IMG/VR virus record: IMGVR_UViG_3300047558_000027
Span: 1-49,863 of that record
Length of the DNA stretch: 49,863 bases
Source: a virus
Reading direction: 5' to 3' (one strand)
In this document: piece after piece, positions 16,209 through 23,287 of the stretch
Position numbering within the stretch: the first letter of the stretch is position 1
Layout of the letters: each line of letters starts with the position of its first letter
The notes under the pieces: model-generated
Databases searched by the model: none
What the model was told of the DNA's origin: nothing
What the model saw: the letters and a program-made list of their open reading frames with translations, nothing else
Translations under genes and position numbers: made by a program

Positions 16209-16337
16209 TTACATCTCTACATAATCTTCTTTACCAACACCACACTCTGGGCATTCAAAGGTATCTGGAAGTTCTTCCCATTTACCTTCAGTGACTTCAT
16301 CGTGGACGTGGCCACAAACAACGCATACGTAATCCAT
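16209..16337 (-). CDS. Rubredoxin (42 residues)
   Basis: This reading frame is short but clear. It begins MDYVCVVCGHVHDE with the first C-x-x-C-G pair and ends with LPDTFECPECGVGKEDY, the second C-x-x-C-G pair, giving the four cysteines that hold one iron. The EGKWEELPDTFECPECG core is typical rubredoxin. Its ATG overlaps the stop of the rubrerythrin gene (TAATG), so the two are translationally coupled. It should donate electrons to the diiron protein and effectively replaces the C-terminal rubredoxin domain of classical rubrerythrin. Confidence 0.93.
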   Translation of the reverse strand: MDYVCVVCGHVHDEVTEGKWEELPDTFECPECGVGKEDYVEM

Positions 16338-16786
16338 TATAAGTTCTCCAATGTTTGTTGATATGCTTGAGCATGACGCTTCTCTACTTTAGCGAGAGCA
16401 GCAAAACGCTTTTCTGCTTTAGCCAAAACTTGAGCAAATTGTTCAGCGTGTTCTTTAGATTCAGCAATCTGATCAGCAAATTCTGAACGAGCCAAAGGAT
16501 TCTGTTCCAACTCTGCATCAGTTTTAAACTTTGGATACATTGTAGTAAACTCATAAGTCTCACCTTCAATTGCTTTCTGTAGGCATTCCTTAGTGGATGG
16601 CTTACCGATTAGCAACTCAAGATGACCCCACGCATGTTTGATCTCTTGATCAGCAGTATGTTCGAAATGTTTTGCAACATCTTCGAAACCTTCTTCACGA
16701 GCGATCATAGCGAAATATCGATATTTGATATGAGCCATTGATTCGCCAGCCAATGCACTCTCAAGATTTTGTAATGTTACAGACAT
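16337..16786 (-). CDS. Rubrerythrin-type diiron protein
   Basis: A 149-residue ferritin-like four-helix protein. The first half has the rubrerythrin signature ALAGESMAHIKYRYFA (Glu15) and HTADQEIKHAWGH (Glu48, His51). The second half has EGETYEFTTMYP (Glu74/Glu76) and IAESKEHAEQF (Glu109, His113). The last motif is not a perfect E-x-x-H, so one ligand position is uncertain. Rubrerythrins reduce peroxide using rubredoxin electrons. The domain lacks the usual fused rubredoxin, which is encoded as a separate gene next door. A phage copy would plausibly protect the infected cell from peroxide. Confidence 0.88.
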   Translation of the reverse strand: MSVTLQNLESALAGESMAHIKYRYFAMIAREEGFEDVAKHFEHTADQEIKHAWGHLELLIGKPSTKECLQKAIEGETYEFTTMYPKFKTDAELEQNPLARSEFADQIAESKEHAEQFAQVLAKAEKRFAALAKVEKRHAQAYQQTLENL

Positions 16787-16792
16787 AATTTC

Positions 16793-16879
16793 TCACTTTG
16801 TTTTATTATGTGGGTTTGGTGGAACCTTTCCGTTCACCCAATCCCAATCGTCATCTGTCATTGGAATCCATTGGTTCAT
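16793..16879 (-). CDS. Very small hypothetical protein
   Basis: A 28-residue frame (MNQWIPMTDDDWDWVNGKVPPNP...) linked by an ATGA overlap to the gene upstream and ending seven bases before the rubrerythrin ATG. The overlap and the Trp/Asp-rich sequence suggest it is real, but it is too short for confident assignment. Confidence 0.5.
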   Translation of the reverse strand: MNQWIPMTDDDWDWVNGKVPPNPHNKTK

Positions 16880-17040
16880 ACCATGCTCCCTCTTCGAAGG
16901 TACGCATAATACTCACGCTCCAATTGCTCCACATGAAGCGGAGTTTGTGGGTTGTGGGCTAAAATGAATTCCTCTAGTGTTGTAGTTCTATCACGCAATA
17001 CATTACCAATTAAGGATTTAAGTGCGGATAGAAATTTCAT
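16876..17040 (-). CDS. Small hypothetical protein
   Basis: A 54-residue protein (MKFLSALKSLIGNVLRDRTTTLEEFI, then HVEQLEREYYAYLRR). Start and stop both use four-base ATGA overlaps, with Hsp20 upstream and the 28-residue frame downstream. The pattern of a short amphipathic N-terminus followed by a charged helix recurs in small phage proteins of unknown function. Confidence 0.7.
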   Translation of the reverse strand: MKFLSALKSLIGNVLRDRTTTLEEFILAHNPQTPLHVEQLEREYYAYLRRGSMV

Positions 17041-17522
17041 AGGTCTTCTTCAGTTAGATACTGTTTACCTTTACCAGTCTTAACTGGAACTTTCTTTGCT
17101 TTCTTTTCTTCTGGCACCAATTGATCAAGAGCGATCTTTAGAACACCATTGAAAAGTTCAGCATCCTTAACTTCATACTGATCACCGATAGCCCACGCAC
17201 GAGTGAACGCACGATTAGAGATACCTTTGAATAAGAAGTTTTCTTCTGGTTCTTTGGATTCAGCGTTACCCTTAACGATCAACTTACCACCATCGATAGT
17301 GATGTCGATTTCGTTTTGAGCGAAGCCAGCTACAGCGATTTCGATCGTGTAAGTGTTTCCGTTCTTACGAACATTAAATGGAGGGTAGTTAGGGATATCT
17401 TTAGTCAAGTCGTCATGCAATTGCTGCATGCGTTTGAATTGGTCATCAAAGCCTACGAATACTTTATCGAAGTCCTTGAAAACATCTTGGCTAAAAAATG
17501 CTGGAATGAATGATTTTGTCAT
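17037..17522 (-). CDS. hsp20: Small heat shock protein, Hsp20 family
   Basis: A 161-residue alpha-crystallin-domain chaperone. The domain spans about residues 48-140 (YPPFNVRKNGNTYTIEIAVAGF, DITIDGGKLIVKG, ISNRAFTRAWAIGD, AELFNGVLKIAL). The N-terminal arm is Phe rich, and the tail is Lys rich without a clear I-x-I anchor. It prevents aggregation of unfolded proteins without ATP. Hsp20 genes are frequent in T4-like phages of aquatic bacteria. Here it heads an operon leading to rubrerythrin and rubredoxin, and its AGGAG ribosome site is strong. Confidence 0.93.
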   Translation of the reverse strand: MTKSFIPAFFSQDVFKDFDKVFVGFDDQFKRMQQLHDDLTKDIPNYPPFNVRKNGNTYTIEIAVAGFAQNEIDITIDGGKLIVKGNAESKEPEENFLFKGISNRAFTRAWAIGDQYEVKDAELFNGVLKIALDQLVPEEKKAKKVPVKTGKGKQYLTEEDL

Positions 17523-17557
17523 AGTGATTTCTCCTATTAAGCGAGTGTAATAAAATT

Positions 17558-17656
17558 TGATACCCCGAAGGCGTATCAGTTGTTGCTGGTTACTGACTCC
17601 AGCGACAGCTTAACGTACTGTCAGCTTTAAACGATTCGTAACTTAGCGGTCCTAAG
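17558..17656 (-). other. Chain of four hairpins between regA-side gene and hsp20
   Basis: The 143-bp gap 17523-17665 has no gene. On the minus strand it contains, in order: CTTAG/CTAAG (17642-17656), GACAG/CTGTC (17604-17622), GCTGG/CCAGC (17585-17603) and TGATAC..GTATCA with a C-C/G-G inner stem and TTCG loop (17558-17577), followed by AAATTTTATT. The last hairpin could be a terminator ahead of hsp20; the whole chain could be a structured leader. Read on the plus strand, 17628-17664 also resembles a conserved 23S rRNA segment (see findings). Confidence 0.45.
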
Positions 17657-17665
17657 GTGAATTCT

Positions 17666-17830
17666 TTAAGCAGCTGGTGCTGCAGGTTCAGCTGGTGCTT
17701 CAGCAGCAACTTGTGGGTCGCCTTGTTGTTTGATCTTCTGGATCAATGCAACAACTTCATCAAATGGGTGCTTACCCAATACACGAAGAATAGCGTTTAC
17801 TTCATTAATTTCAAGTTCAAGTTTAATCAT
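17666..17830 (-). CDS. Small conserved hypothetical protein
   Basis: A 54-residue protein (MIKLELEINEVNAILRVLGKHPFDEVVALI, then an Ala/Pro-rich tail). The first half is a likely amphipathic helix pair; the tail is low complexity. Its ATG overlaps the stop of regA (ATGA). I associate this type with small T4-like phage proteins, function unknown. Confidence 0.75.
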   Translation of the reverse strand: MIKLELEINEVNAILRVLGKHPFDEVVALIQKIKQQGDPQVAAEAPAEPAAPAA

Positions 17831-18246
17831 TTTGATTTTTTTCCTATGTTATATTTCGGTACTAATTCCCACTGGTCTTTCTCTTTAAAAGATACGACCT
17901 TGATTTGCGACAGCGATGCTTTTTGATCAGCTTGCGTACTATTTAGTATCTTTAACAGATCCCAATCTTGTAGCAAACCAGCAATAGCATTTCTGCGCTC
18001 GATATCACCACCAGTGATATTCGATTCTTTACCGTCCAAAGCAAAGAGTTCTTTGAAGTGAACGATGAAATATCTACCCTGCTTATGTAAGATATGGCAG
18101 GATTGATACAATTTGTTTTCTTTTCTGGAAGCGATCCCGATGCGGGTAAGAGTCTCACGAACCTTTAAGAAATTATCAGGTTCAGGTAACACCACCTCAA
18201 GCATGGACTCTGGCGTCCAGTCGTAATAAATCATTTCAACAGTCAT
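17827..18246 (-). CDS. regA: RegA translational repressor
   Basis: A 139-residue protein closely resembling T4 RegA: NFLKVRETLTRIGIASRKE, LYQSCHILHKQGRYFIVHFKELFALDG and DIERRNAIAGLLQDWDLL are present in order. RegA binds start regions of early phage mRNAs and blocks translation. T4 RegA begins near the MLEVVLPEP segment, so this copy carries about 14 extra N-terminal residues if the ATG at 18246 is used; that ATG overlaps the gp62 stop as ATGA, as expected for coupled genes. The order 45-44-62-regA matches T4. Confidence 0.92.
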   Translation of the reverse strand: MTVEMIYYDWTPESMLEVVLPEPDNFLKVRETLTRIGIASRKENKLYQSCHILHKQGRYFIVHFKELFALDGKESNITGGDIERRNAIAGLLQDWDLLKILNSTQADQKASLSQIKVVSFKEKDQWELVPKYNIGKKSK

Positions 18247-18626
18247 GATTTTCCACCTTTATATAGTTTTTCTTTTATCATAATCAAGTTCTCATCGGAC
18301 AAAACTTTTAACGCTTCTGTCGCTTTCTCACTTGAATACCCATAATACTCTTTAACAAGTTCTAGAGATTCAGATTCAGAGTCTTTCTTAGACCACTTAC
18401 TAAACCTCTTCTTCCTTGAAATAATATTTAGGAAAAAGAAAAACTGCATATCCTTATCCAAACCTGGATGTTGGTTCATCTGGTTGGCATAGAATACGGT
18501 ATCGGGGAAATACGATAACCCTCTATTTATTAGGAAAGGTTTATAATCCTTACCTGCTTGCGGATCACTCTCAAATAAATTTTCTTTGGTACTGTTTATT
18601 GCATTTAAAAAATCAAAGGGGGACAT
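18243..18626 (-). CDS. 62: Clamp loader small subunit, T4 gp62-like
   Basis: A 127-residue protein. The position between gp44 and RegA and the SPFDFLNAIN opening, YFPDTVFYANQMN and FFFFLNIISRKKRFSKW segments identify it as gp62. T4 gp62 is 187 residues, so this is a short version. With four gp44 subunits it would load the gp45 clamp. Confidence 0.88.
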   Translation of the reverse strand: MSPFDFLNAINSTKENLFESDPQAGKDYKPFLINRGLSYFPDTVFYANQMNQHPGLDKDMQFFFFLNIISRKKRFSKWSKKDSESESLELVKEYYGYSSEKATEALKVLSDENLIMIKEKLYKGGKS

Positions 18627-18795
18627 ATTCTTTTACAATCCATCGCGATGCGGCATCTTGTGCCTTTTCAATTGTGTGGAAAGTCTCGTATTGAGTATTT
18701 CCAGTTTCATCATCATAAAAAGCAACGGAAAAATCTTTAGTGATTAAAGATTCAATAGACGCTGTTCGTGTTTCACTTTCATAAAAGTCTTGCAT
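18613..18795 (-). CDS. Small hypothetical protein
   Basis: A 60-residue protein (MQDFYESETRTASIESLITKDFSVAFYDDE..., ending ASRWIVKEYVPL). It overlaps the gp62 start by 14 bases. The pattern of beta strands followed by a helix that starts with THTIEKAQDAA-like residues is common in tiny phage proteins. No function assigned. Confidence 0.7.
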   Translation of the reverse strand: MQDFYESETRTASIESLITKDFSVAFYDDETGNTQYETFHTIEKAQDAASRWIVKEYVPL

Positions 18796-18796
18796 A

Positions 18797-19141
18797 TTAA
18801 AAACCCATTTCCTTTAAATTCTCAGGCATTGCCATAAATCGTTTTCCAGGGAATCTGCTAGCAAGAACCTCTTCCAATTCTTCCTTAGTTGCTCCCTGTC
18901 CCATAAAGTCATCAGTATCATTATTAAAAACATAAAAGACTCCACTGTGTCTTTCAATCTTAATAGGGATCAACGACTTCTTATGTTCAGTCATCCTATT
19001 ATCTATATCAGATTCAAGTTCTTTCAATAGAGAATCTGCTACTCGTTTAGCATGGCGCTCACGCAAGCCCCATCCATAGACAGTGCCAAAGGCAAACGCT
19101 ACACAAACAATGACTGCTAGTAAGATAAAATTATCTTCCAT
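18797..19141 (-). CDS. Membrane-anchored conserved phage protein
   Basis: A 114-residue protein with one N-terminal membrane helix (LLAVIVCVAFAFGTVYGWGL, residues about 7-26). It continues with a charged helical linker and a small C-terminal domain containing HSGVFYVFNNDTDDFMGQG and ELEEVLASRFPGKRFMA. The gene sits in the clamp-loader operon. The C-terminal domain is probably cytoplasmic. Function unknown. Confidence 0.78.
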   Translation of the reverse strand: MEDNFILLAVIVCVAFAFGTVYGWGLRERHAKRVADSLLKELESDIDNRMTEHKKSLIPIKIERHSGVFYVFNNDTDDFMGQGATKEELEEVLASRFPGKRFMAMPENLKEMGF

Positions 19142-19148
19142 GTTATCC

Positions 19149-20099
19149 TCACTTAAATTTGCAGTTGGCCATAATCTCGGTCAACGCAGCCATAATATTT
19201 AGTTCATGATCAGCAACGAATGCTGCTTTGTATTGATAATCAGCAAGGACTAATACCAAAGAAGGAATACTCTCTGGAGCCATATTAGTAGTGGCTGTGT
19301 CATAAAGTTGGCGGAACAGAGCAACTGTATCTGAATCAGAATTTTTACCAACCCACTTACGAACATTGGTAAAGTCTTTTTCTTTCATAAGATTGATTAG
19401 ATCTTTGAAAGATTCCTGAGACATATTAACAAGGATGCCTGAATCAATCTTACCTGAAACAGAATATCGTTGAAGTTCATTTAGAACCCTACGGTAATCT
19501 GGGAAATGTTTAGTGATTAATTCAGCAACAACTTTCTGATCAAACTCTACACCCTCTTGCTTGAGGATTGCGCTTGCTCGTTTGAAGAAGTTACCAAGAA
19601 GAACCTGCTTATCTTTAGCATCAATCTTAAAGTCAATACATGCGCAACGAGAATGAATCGCTTCTAGGATACGATTCTTAAAGTTACAAGTAAAGATAAA
19701 ACGACAGTTAGAAGAAAACTCTTCAATGAAACTACGAAGGGCTGGTTGGGTTGAATTGGCTTGAAGATAATCAGCCTCATCAATAATAACGATCTTTGGA
19801 GAATCAGTCAGGGATACTGTTGAGGCAAACCCCTTAATCTTAACTCGGAGGGTATCGATACCTGATTCCTCTGAGCCGTTGATCATAATATATTCAGCAC
19901 CAATCTCATTACATAGTGCTTTGGCTACGGTAGTTTTACCTACACCTGCTGTTCCAGAAAGCAAGAAATGGGGCAACTCGCCTTGCCCGATATATTGTTT
20001 GAAGGTTTGCTTCAAAGATTCTGGAAGAACACAATCGTCAATCTTCTGTGGTCGATATTTCTCTACCCACAGAAACTGGTCATCACGTGATTCAATCAT
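19149..20099 (-). CDS. 44: Clamp loader ATPase subunit, T4 gp44-like
   Basis: A 316-residue AAA+ clamp loader. It starts with the family signature WVEKYRPQKIDDCVLP. Walker A is GTAGVGKT (49-56), Walker B IVIIDEAD (103-110), and HSRC with the SRC arginine-finger motif follows sensor 1 FIFTCNFKNRI. With gp62 it opens and closes the gp45 clamp. All ATPase motifs are intact. Confidence 0.96.
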   Translation of the reverse strand: MIESRDDQFLWVEKYRPQKIDDCVLPESLKQTFKQYIGQGELPHFLLSGTAGVGKTTVAKALCNEIGAEYIMINGSEESGIDTLRVKIKGFASTVSLTDSPKIVIIDEADYLQANSTQPALRSFIEEFSSNCRFIFTCNFKNRILEAIHSRCACIDFKIDAKDKQVLLGNFFKRASAILKQEGVEFDQKVVAELITKHFPDYRRVLNELQRYSVSGKIDSGILVNMSQESFKDLINLMKEKDFTNVRKWVGKNSDSDTVALFRQLYDTATTNMAPESIPSLVLVLADYQYKAAFVADHELNIMAALTEIMANCKFK

Positions 20100-20665
20100 A
20101 AAATAAACTCCATAATATTTGTCTTTGACATTTGATTATCAAAGATTTGACCAAGTGGTCTCAACTCATCATAATTTAAATCAATATGAGCATGAGTCTT
20201 TTTATCTTCAACTCTTGCGTCAAATGATTTCTGTTTTTCTAGAATCAGATCTTTAACCTTTTGAACATTAACTGGGTCATGAACAAATACAACATGAACA
20301 GGATATGTGCTGTCATCGCTATCAAACAAAGAAAAGATAAAGGCATCTGCTTTGAATGTCTTTTCTAAAGACTTTGACATATCAATCTGGTATTTGCTAC
20401 CTCTGATATTATAGTCAAGAGTCTTCTTTCTTTTCTTTGCTTTGGTTGACTTCTGCTCAATGTATGTTAAGTTTAGTTCTTCACAAGCACCATCAGCCCC
20501 ATATCTACCAGCCAACTTATAGATTGTTGGATAATGAGTTTTAAGGTAATGGAATGTTAAGACTTCACGCCAAGCATAATTATCAAAAGGATTATAATTG
20601 TATTCTTTCTTGAAGGCATCAATTGCCTCCAAGATATGAATTAGATCCTTTACTTCTTTTGACAT
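20096..20665 (-). CDS. Hypothetical protein, candidate PD-(D/E)XK nuclease
   Basis: A 189-residue protein inserted between clamp and clamp loader, where T4 has no gene. RYGADGACEE, then TYIEQKS, gives Asp58, Glu70 and Lys72, the spacing of a PD-(D/E)XK active site, with WREV (Glu34) in the preceding helix. The part after it has a Lys-rich loop and alternating strands (KADAFIFSLFD, PVHVVFVHDP), consistent with a restriction-endonuclease-like fold. I do not recognise a named family, so the nuclease call is inference. Start and stop both overlap the neighbours. Confidence 0.5.
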   Translation of the reverse strand: MSKEVKDLIHILEAIDAFKKEYNYNPFDNYAWREVLTFHYLKTHYPTIYKLAGRYGADGACEELNLTYIEQKSTKAKKRKKTLDYNIRGSKYQIDMSKSLEKTFKADAFIFSLFDSDDSTYPVHVVFVHDPVNVQKVKDLILEKQKSFDARVEDKKTHAHIDLNYDELRPLGQIFDNQMSKTNIMEFIL

Positions 20666-21321
20666 TAGAAGTCGAAAGAAGAATCTGCTTCAACTGCTAC
20701 GTAATAAACCAAGTCACCATTGCCTTGGAAGCGAGAGATTTTCTTAGAAGAAACACTCACAGTATAGTCACCTGGAATCATCTTCAAGTTTTCAACCTTT
20801 AGATGAACAGTAAACTTCTTGTCAGTCTCACCAACTGGCTCTTGGAAAGTATTACCAGTAGCATTCTTTTTATCACCAACAACTGCGACAACCTTAGAAC
20901 CATCACCAACGATAGTCAAGTCAGAAGCACGAAGAACACCAGCAGTCTTACGAATCATATCAAGCATGCTTGCTGTAAGTTTGAATTCGATTTCTGCTTC
21001 AGGGAATGTAATTGCTTTTTGTGGAGCAGTCAATACACTTGCTTCTGCGGCAAAGTATTTAATGCTACGATCGCCTTGTTTGATAGTAACAAATTTCTCG
21101 CTGAAGTCCAACTCTGGATCTTCGAAGATTGACATTGCGCCCAAGAACTCATTGAGGTCATAGATACCGAAGTCAGGGAAGGTTTCAGTAACAGTTGCGT
21201 CAGCCATTACATTCTTTTGAGCAGAGATAGTGGCAAGTTTGTTACCAGACTTCAGCAAAAGATTGCTGTTAATCCCAGCAAAGTTTTTGATTAGACCGAT
21301 GGTTTCTTTACTTAGTTTCAT
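20665..21321 (-). CDS. 45: Sliding clamp, T4 gp45-like
   Basis: A 218-residue processivity factor beginning MKLSKETIGLIKNFAGINSNLLLKSG, with the typical YDLNEFLG, TASMLDMIRKTAGVLRASDL and PGDYTVSVSSKKISRF segments. Length matches T4 gp45 (228). It encircles DNA, tethers gp43, and in T4-like phages also activates late transcription with gp55. It leads the replication operon and is served by the promoter at 21364-21392. Confidence 0.95.
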   Translation of the reverse strand: MKLSKETIGLIKNFAGINSNLLLKSGNKLATISAQKNVMADATVTETFPDFGIYDLNEFLGAMSIFEDPELDFSEKFVTIKQGDRSIKYFAAEASVLTAPQKAITFPEAEIEFKLTASMLDMIRKTAGVLRASDLTIVGDGSKVVAVVGDKKNATGNTFQEPVGETDKKFTVHLKVENLKMIPGDYTVSVSSKKISRFQGNGDLVYYVAVEADSSFDF

Positions 21322-21363
21322 TTAGATTTCCTTTTTCAATTAACATAATAATATGTATAAAAC

Positions 21364-21392
21364 ATTATACCCCAAAACGGGACACAAAGCAA
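21364..21392 (-). promoter_or_regulatory. Sigma70-like promoter (TTGCTT-17-TATAAT)
   Basis: Minus strand -35 TTGCTT (21387-21392), 17-bp spacer and -10 TATAAT (21364-21369), about 43 bases before the sliding clamp ATG. Confidence 0.75.
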
Positions 21393-21400
21393 ATTTATTT

Positions 21401-21916
21401 TTACCAATCACTACTTGGTCCAGAGTCTGACGAACTAGAACTATAAGAATCGCTTGAAGAAGAACTCCAAGAACTAGAACTATCCATAGAACTAGAGATA
21501 GACTTGCGACTATCTGGGTCATCAAACCCCCAAGAAGATTCTGATTTAGAAACAGAAACGCTTGGTTCGGATTTGTGTGAGATTGAATTGATAACATTAT
21601 CAATCAACATACCTGTTAACATACCATTCACAAAACCATCATCAGTACTTTGAGCTGGTGATGTTGAATAGGAAGGGGCATTTGTTACAGTAGTTTTCGC
21701 AGGTTTAGATGCAGTTGAAGTAGCAGGTTTTACTACTGGCGCTTTCATTTTTTGGTGCATCTCTTCACGCCATTTACGAGTGGCTTCAAGTTGAAGTTTT
21801 CTCTCAGCCATTTCTTCTTCGTCTTTCTTTTGTCGCCATGTAATTATTTTGGAAAGGGTGAACCAGAAGGCACCCACCAAAAGTAGAATTACTACGATTG
21901 CGAGGATGTCTTCCAT
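21401..21916 (-). CDS. Membrane-anchored protein with Ser-rich tail
   Basis: A 171-residue protein. Residues about 4-24 form a membrane helix (ILAIVVILLLVGAFWFTLSKII). A charged coiled-coil-like stretch (KKDEEEMAERKLQLEATRKWREEMHQKM) and a Thr/Ser/Pro linker follow. The last 45 residues are almost entirely Ser with Asp, Trp and Tyr. Its ATG lies just after the stop of the SPFH lipoprotein gene, so the two are probably co-expressed. The Ser-rich tail could be extracellular or a flexible spacer. No family assigned. Confidence 0.75.
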   Translation of the reverse strand: MEDILAIVVILLLVGAFWFTLSKIITWRQKKDEEEMAERKLQLEATRKWREEMHQKMKAPVVKPATSTASKPAKTTVTNAPSYSTSPAQSTDDGFVNGMLTGMLIDNVINSISHKSEPSVSVSKSESSWGFDDPDSRKSISSSMDSSSSWSSSSSDSYSSSSSDSGPSSDW

Positions 21917-21917
21917 G

Positions 21918-22724
21918 TTACTTACCTTGGTTTACAGAAACAACTGGCTGAGCACCTTGGCCAATGATCAGAGTTTGTCCCTTGAAGTTTGAGATAGCCT
22001 TTGGCATTTCACGGAGATACTCAGCTTCAGATTCAGCTTTCATCAAAGGAATCATAGTAGGGTTGGCTTGCATAGATTCATTACGCTTCTTAGCAGTAGC
22101 AACCTTAATCTCTTCAGTCTTCAGTTCGTTCTTCGCTTTAACCAATTCGTTGGCAGAAGCAACGATAGAATCAGCAGGAACAATATTACGAACCAAGACT
22201 TGAGTAATAGTGATAGTTCCATCCAGCTTCTCATCAGCCAAAGTTTTTGTCACAGTTTCTTTTACGAACTGCTCAATCGCTTGACGATTGTCGCCCATAT
22301 CCAATGCTTCGTATTGACGAGCAGCTTTGTAAATAGCATTACGAGTAGCATTGAAGATGTAGTTATACATCAGGTAAGTATCGCCATTGTGATTAGCGTG
22401 GAACGATTTGTTCTTTGTATTATACAACTCAGCAACTTGCGATTGGTTGATGTTGTAAATAAGGATAGCGTCAAAGTCTTTCATTGTGCTATTATCTTTG
22501 GCTTGAGGGGTCAAGTCATCGATCTTCACCGCAACTTCTTTAACAGGGAAAGTCATAACCGAACCAACGAGGGTTTGGTTAAATGAACCTGGCAACAGTT
22601 CCTCATTCTTAACCTGTTTGTCAAAGCCGACTCGCAAGCCAACTTCACCAGTTTCAATTCGAGTACAGCCAGTAGCGAGAGCCAACAGACCAACGATCAT
22701 ACCAATTTTCAAAAACGATTTCAT
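21918..22724 (-). CDS. SPFH/Band 7 (prohibitin-like) lipoprotein
   Basis: A 268-residue protein. It begins with a lipoprotein signal peptide (MKSFLKIGMIVGLLALATGC; Cys20 is the lipidation site), followed by a prohibitin-type start RIETGEVGLRVGFDK. The SPFH domain runs to about 180 (DFDAILIYNINQSQVAELY, QVLVRNIVPADSI). After it comes a helical Glu/Lys-rich region (ASANELVKAKNELKTEEIKVATAKKR) that in the family forms oligomeric rings. Such proteins organise membranes and regulate FtsH-type proteases. A lipid anchor in place of a transmembrane helix is unusual. The phage role is unknown; membrane protection, exclusion or protease control are options. Confidence 0.85.
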   Translation of the reverse strand: MKSFLKIGMIVGLLALATGCTRIETGEVGLRVGFDKQVKNEELLPGSFNQTLVGSVMTFPVKEVAVKIDDLTPQAKDNSTMKDFDAILIYNINQSQVAELYNTKNKSFHANHNGDTYLMYNYIFNATRNAIYKAARQYEALDMGDNRQAIEQFVKETVTKTLADEKLDGTITITQVLVRNIVPADSIVASANELVKAKNELKTEEIKVATAKKRNESMQANPTMIPLMKAESEAEYLREMPKAISNFKGQTLIIGQGAQPVVSVNQGK

Positions 22725-22733
22725 AATATTTCC

Positions 22734-22910
22734 TTAGAATAAAACAACGATACCAATAACGATAGCAAAAGCAATGATTGCTGTCACCAAACTATACAGA
22801 CCAACCTTGATCATGTTCAGCTTCAGTGACATTGGTGAATGCCAGAAGAAACTGATTCCAACAAATACGATTGCCCATACAGCAAGGAATGCTAGAATTC
22901 CTCTAATCAT
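22734..22910 (-). CDS. Small two-helix membrane protein
   Basis: A 58-residue frame that I read directly: MIRGILAFLAVWAIVFVGIS, then a short loop with SPMSLKLNMIK, then a second hydrophobic helix ending IVIGIVVLF. It overlaps the upstream gene by ATGA and sits immediately before the SPFH lipoprotein gene. Likely an inner-membrane partner of the SPFH protein, by position only. Confidence 0.7.
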   Translation of the reverse strand: MIRGILAFLAVWAIVFVGISFFWHSPMSLKLNMIKVGLYSLVTAIIAFAIVIGIVVLF

Positions 22911-23287
22911 TTCTTCTTACCTTTCCAAGCAACGAATTCTTTTACAAGTTCTTCATGCTTAGCAGCAGAGCAATACAAAGTCCATTCACGAACAATGTCT
23001 TTATAGGTTACACGCTGTTCACCATTCTCACCTTCAGTGTGAACTGCTGGCTCAGATAACATATAACCAAGAATTGTTTTTGGAATACCATTATCCCAAA
23101 CACGCTCAATTGAAAACACTTTCATTGCGTCCCAGTCAACAGCAAATGAAGCAGTTTCCATTTCACCAACAAGACGCTTCTGATATGCGTCATTGGCAAA
23201 CTTCAGTCGTTCATTTTCTTTCTTCAAATCTTCCAATTCCACTTTTAGATTTGAATGAGTAATAGGATTAATACCGAACAAAAACAT
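22907..23287 (-). CDS. Hypothetical protein with N-terminal coiled coil
   Basis: A 126-residue protein. Residues about 14-45 form a likely coiled coil (KVELEDLKKENERLKFANDAYQKRL). The rest is a small mixed domain (MKVFSIERVWDNGIPKTILGYML, then IVREWTLYCSAAKHEELVKEFVAWK). No family recognised. Confidence 0.72.
   Translation of the reverse strand: MFLFGINPITHSNLKVELEDLKKENERLKFANDAYQKRLVGEMETASFAVDWDAMKVFSIERVWDNGIPKTILGYMLSEPAVHTEGENGEQRVTYKDIVREWTLYCSAAKHEELVKEFVAWKGKKK

Noticed and set aside
17558-17656. tRNA or tmRNA gene
   Set aside because: The four hairpins do not give a 7-bp acceptor stem or a T-loop sequence, and no CCA-like end is present.
17642-17658. Homing endonuclease site (the CGGTCCTAAGGT part resembles the I-CeuI target in 23S rRNA)
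   Set aside because: The match covers only part of that target and no homing endonuclease gene was found here; I kept only the rRNA-resemblance observation.
22068-22586. 172-codon plus-strand frame opposite the SPFH gene
   Set aside because: Shadow of the SPFH coding sequence; no start signals and composition typical of antisense frames.
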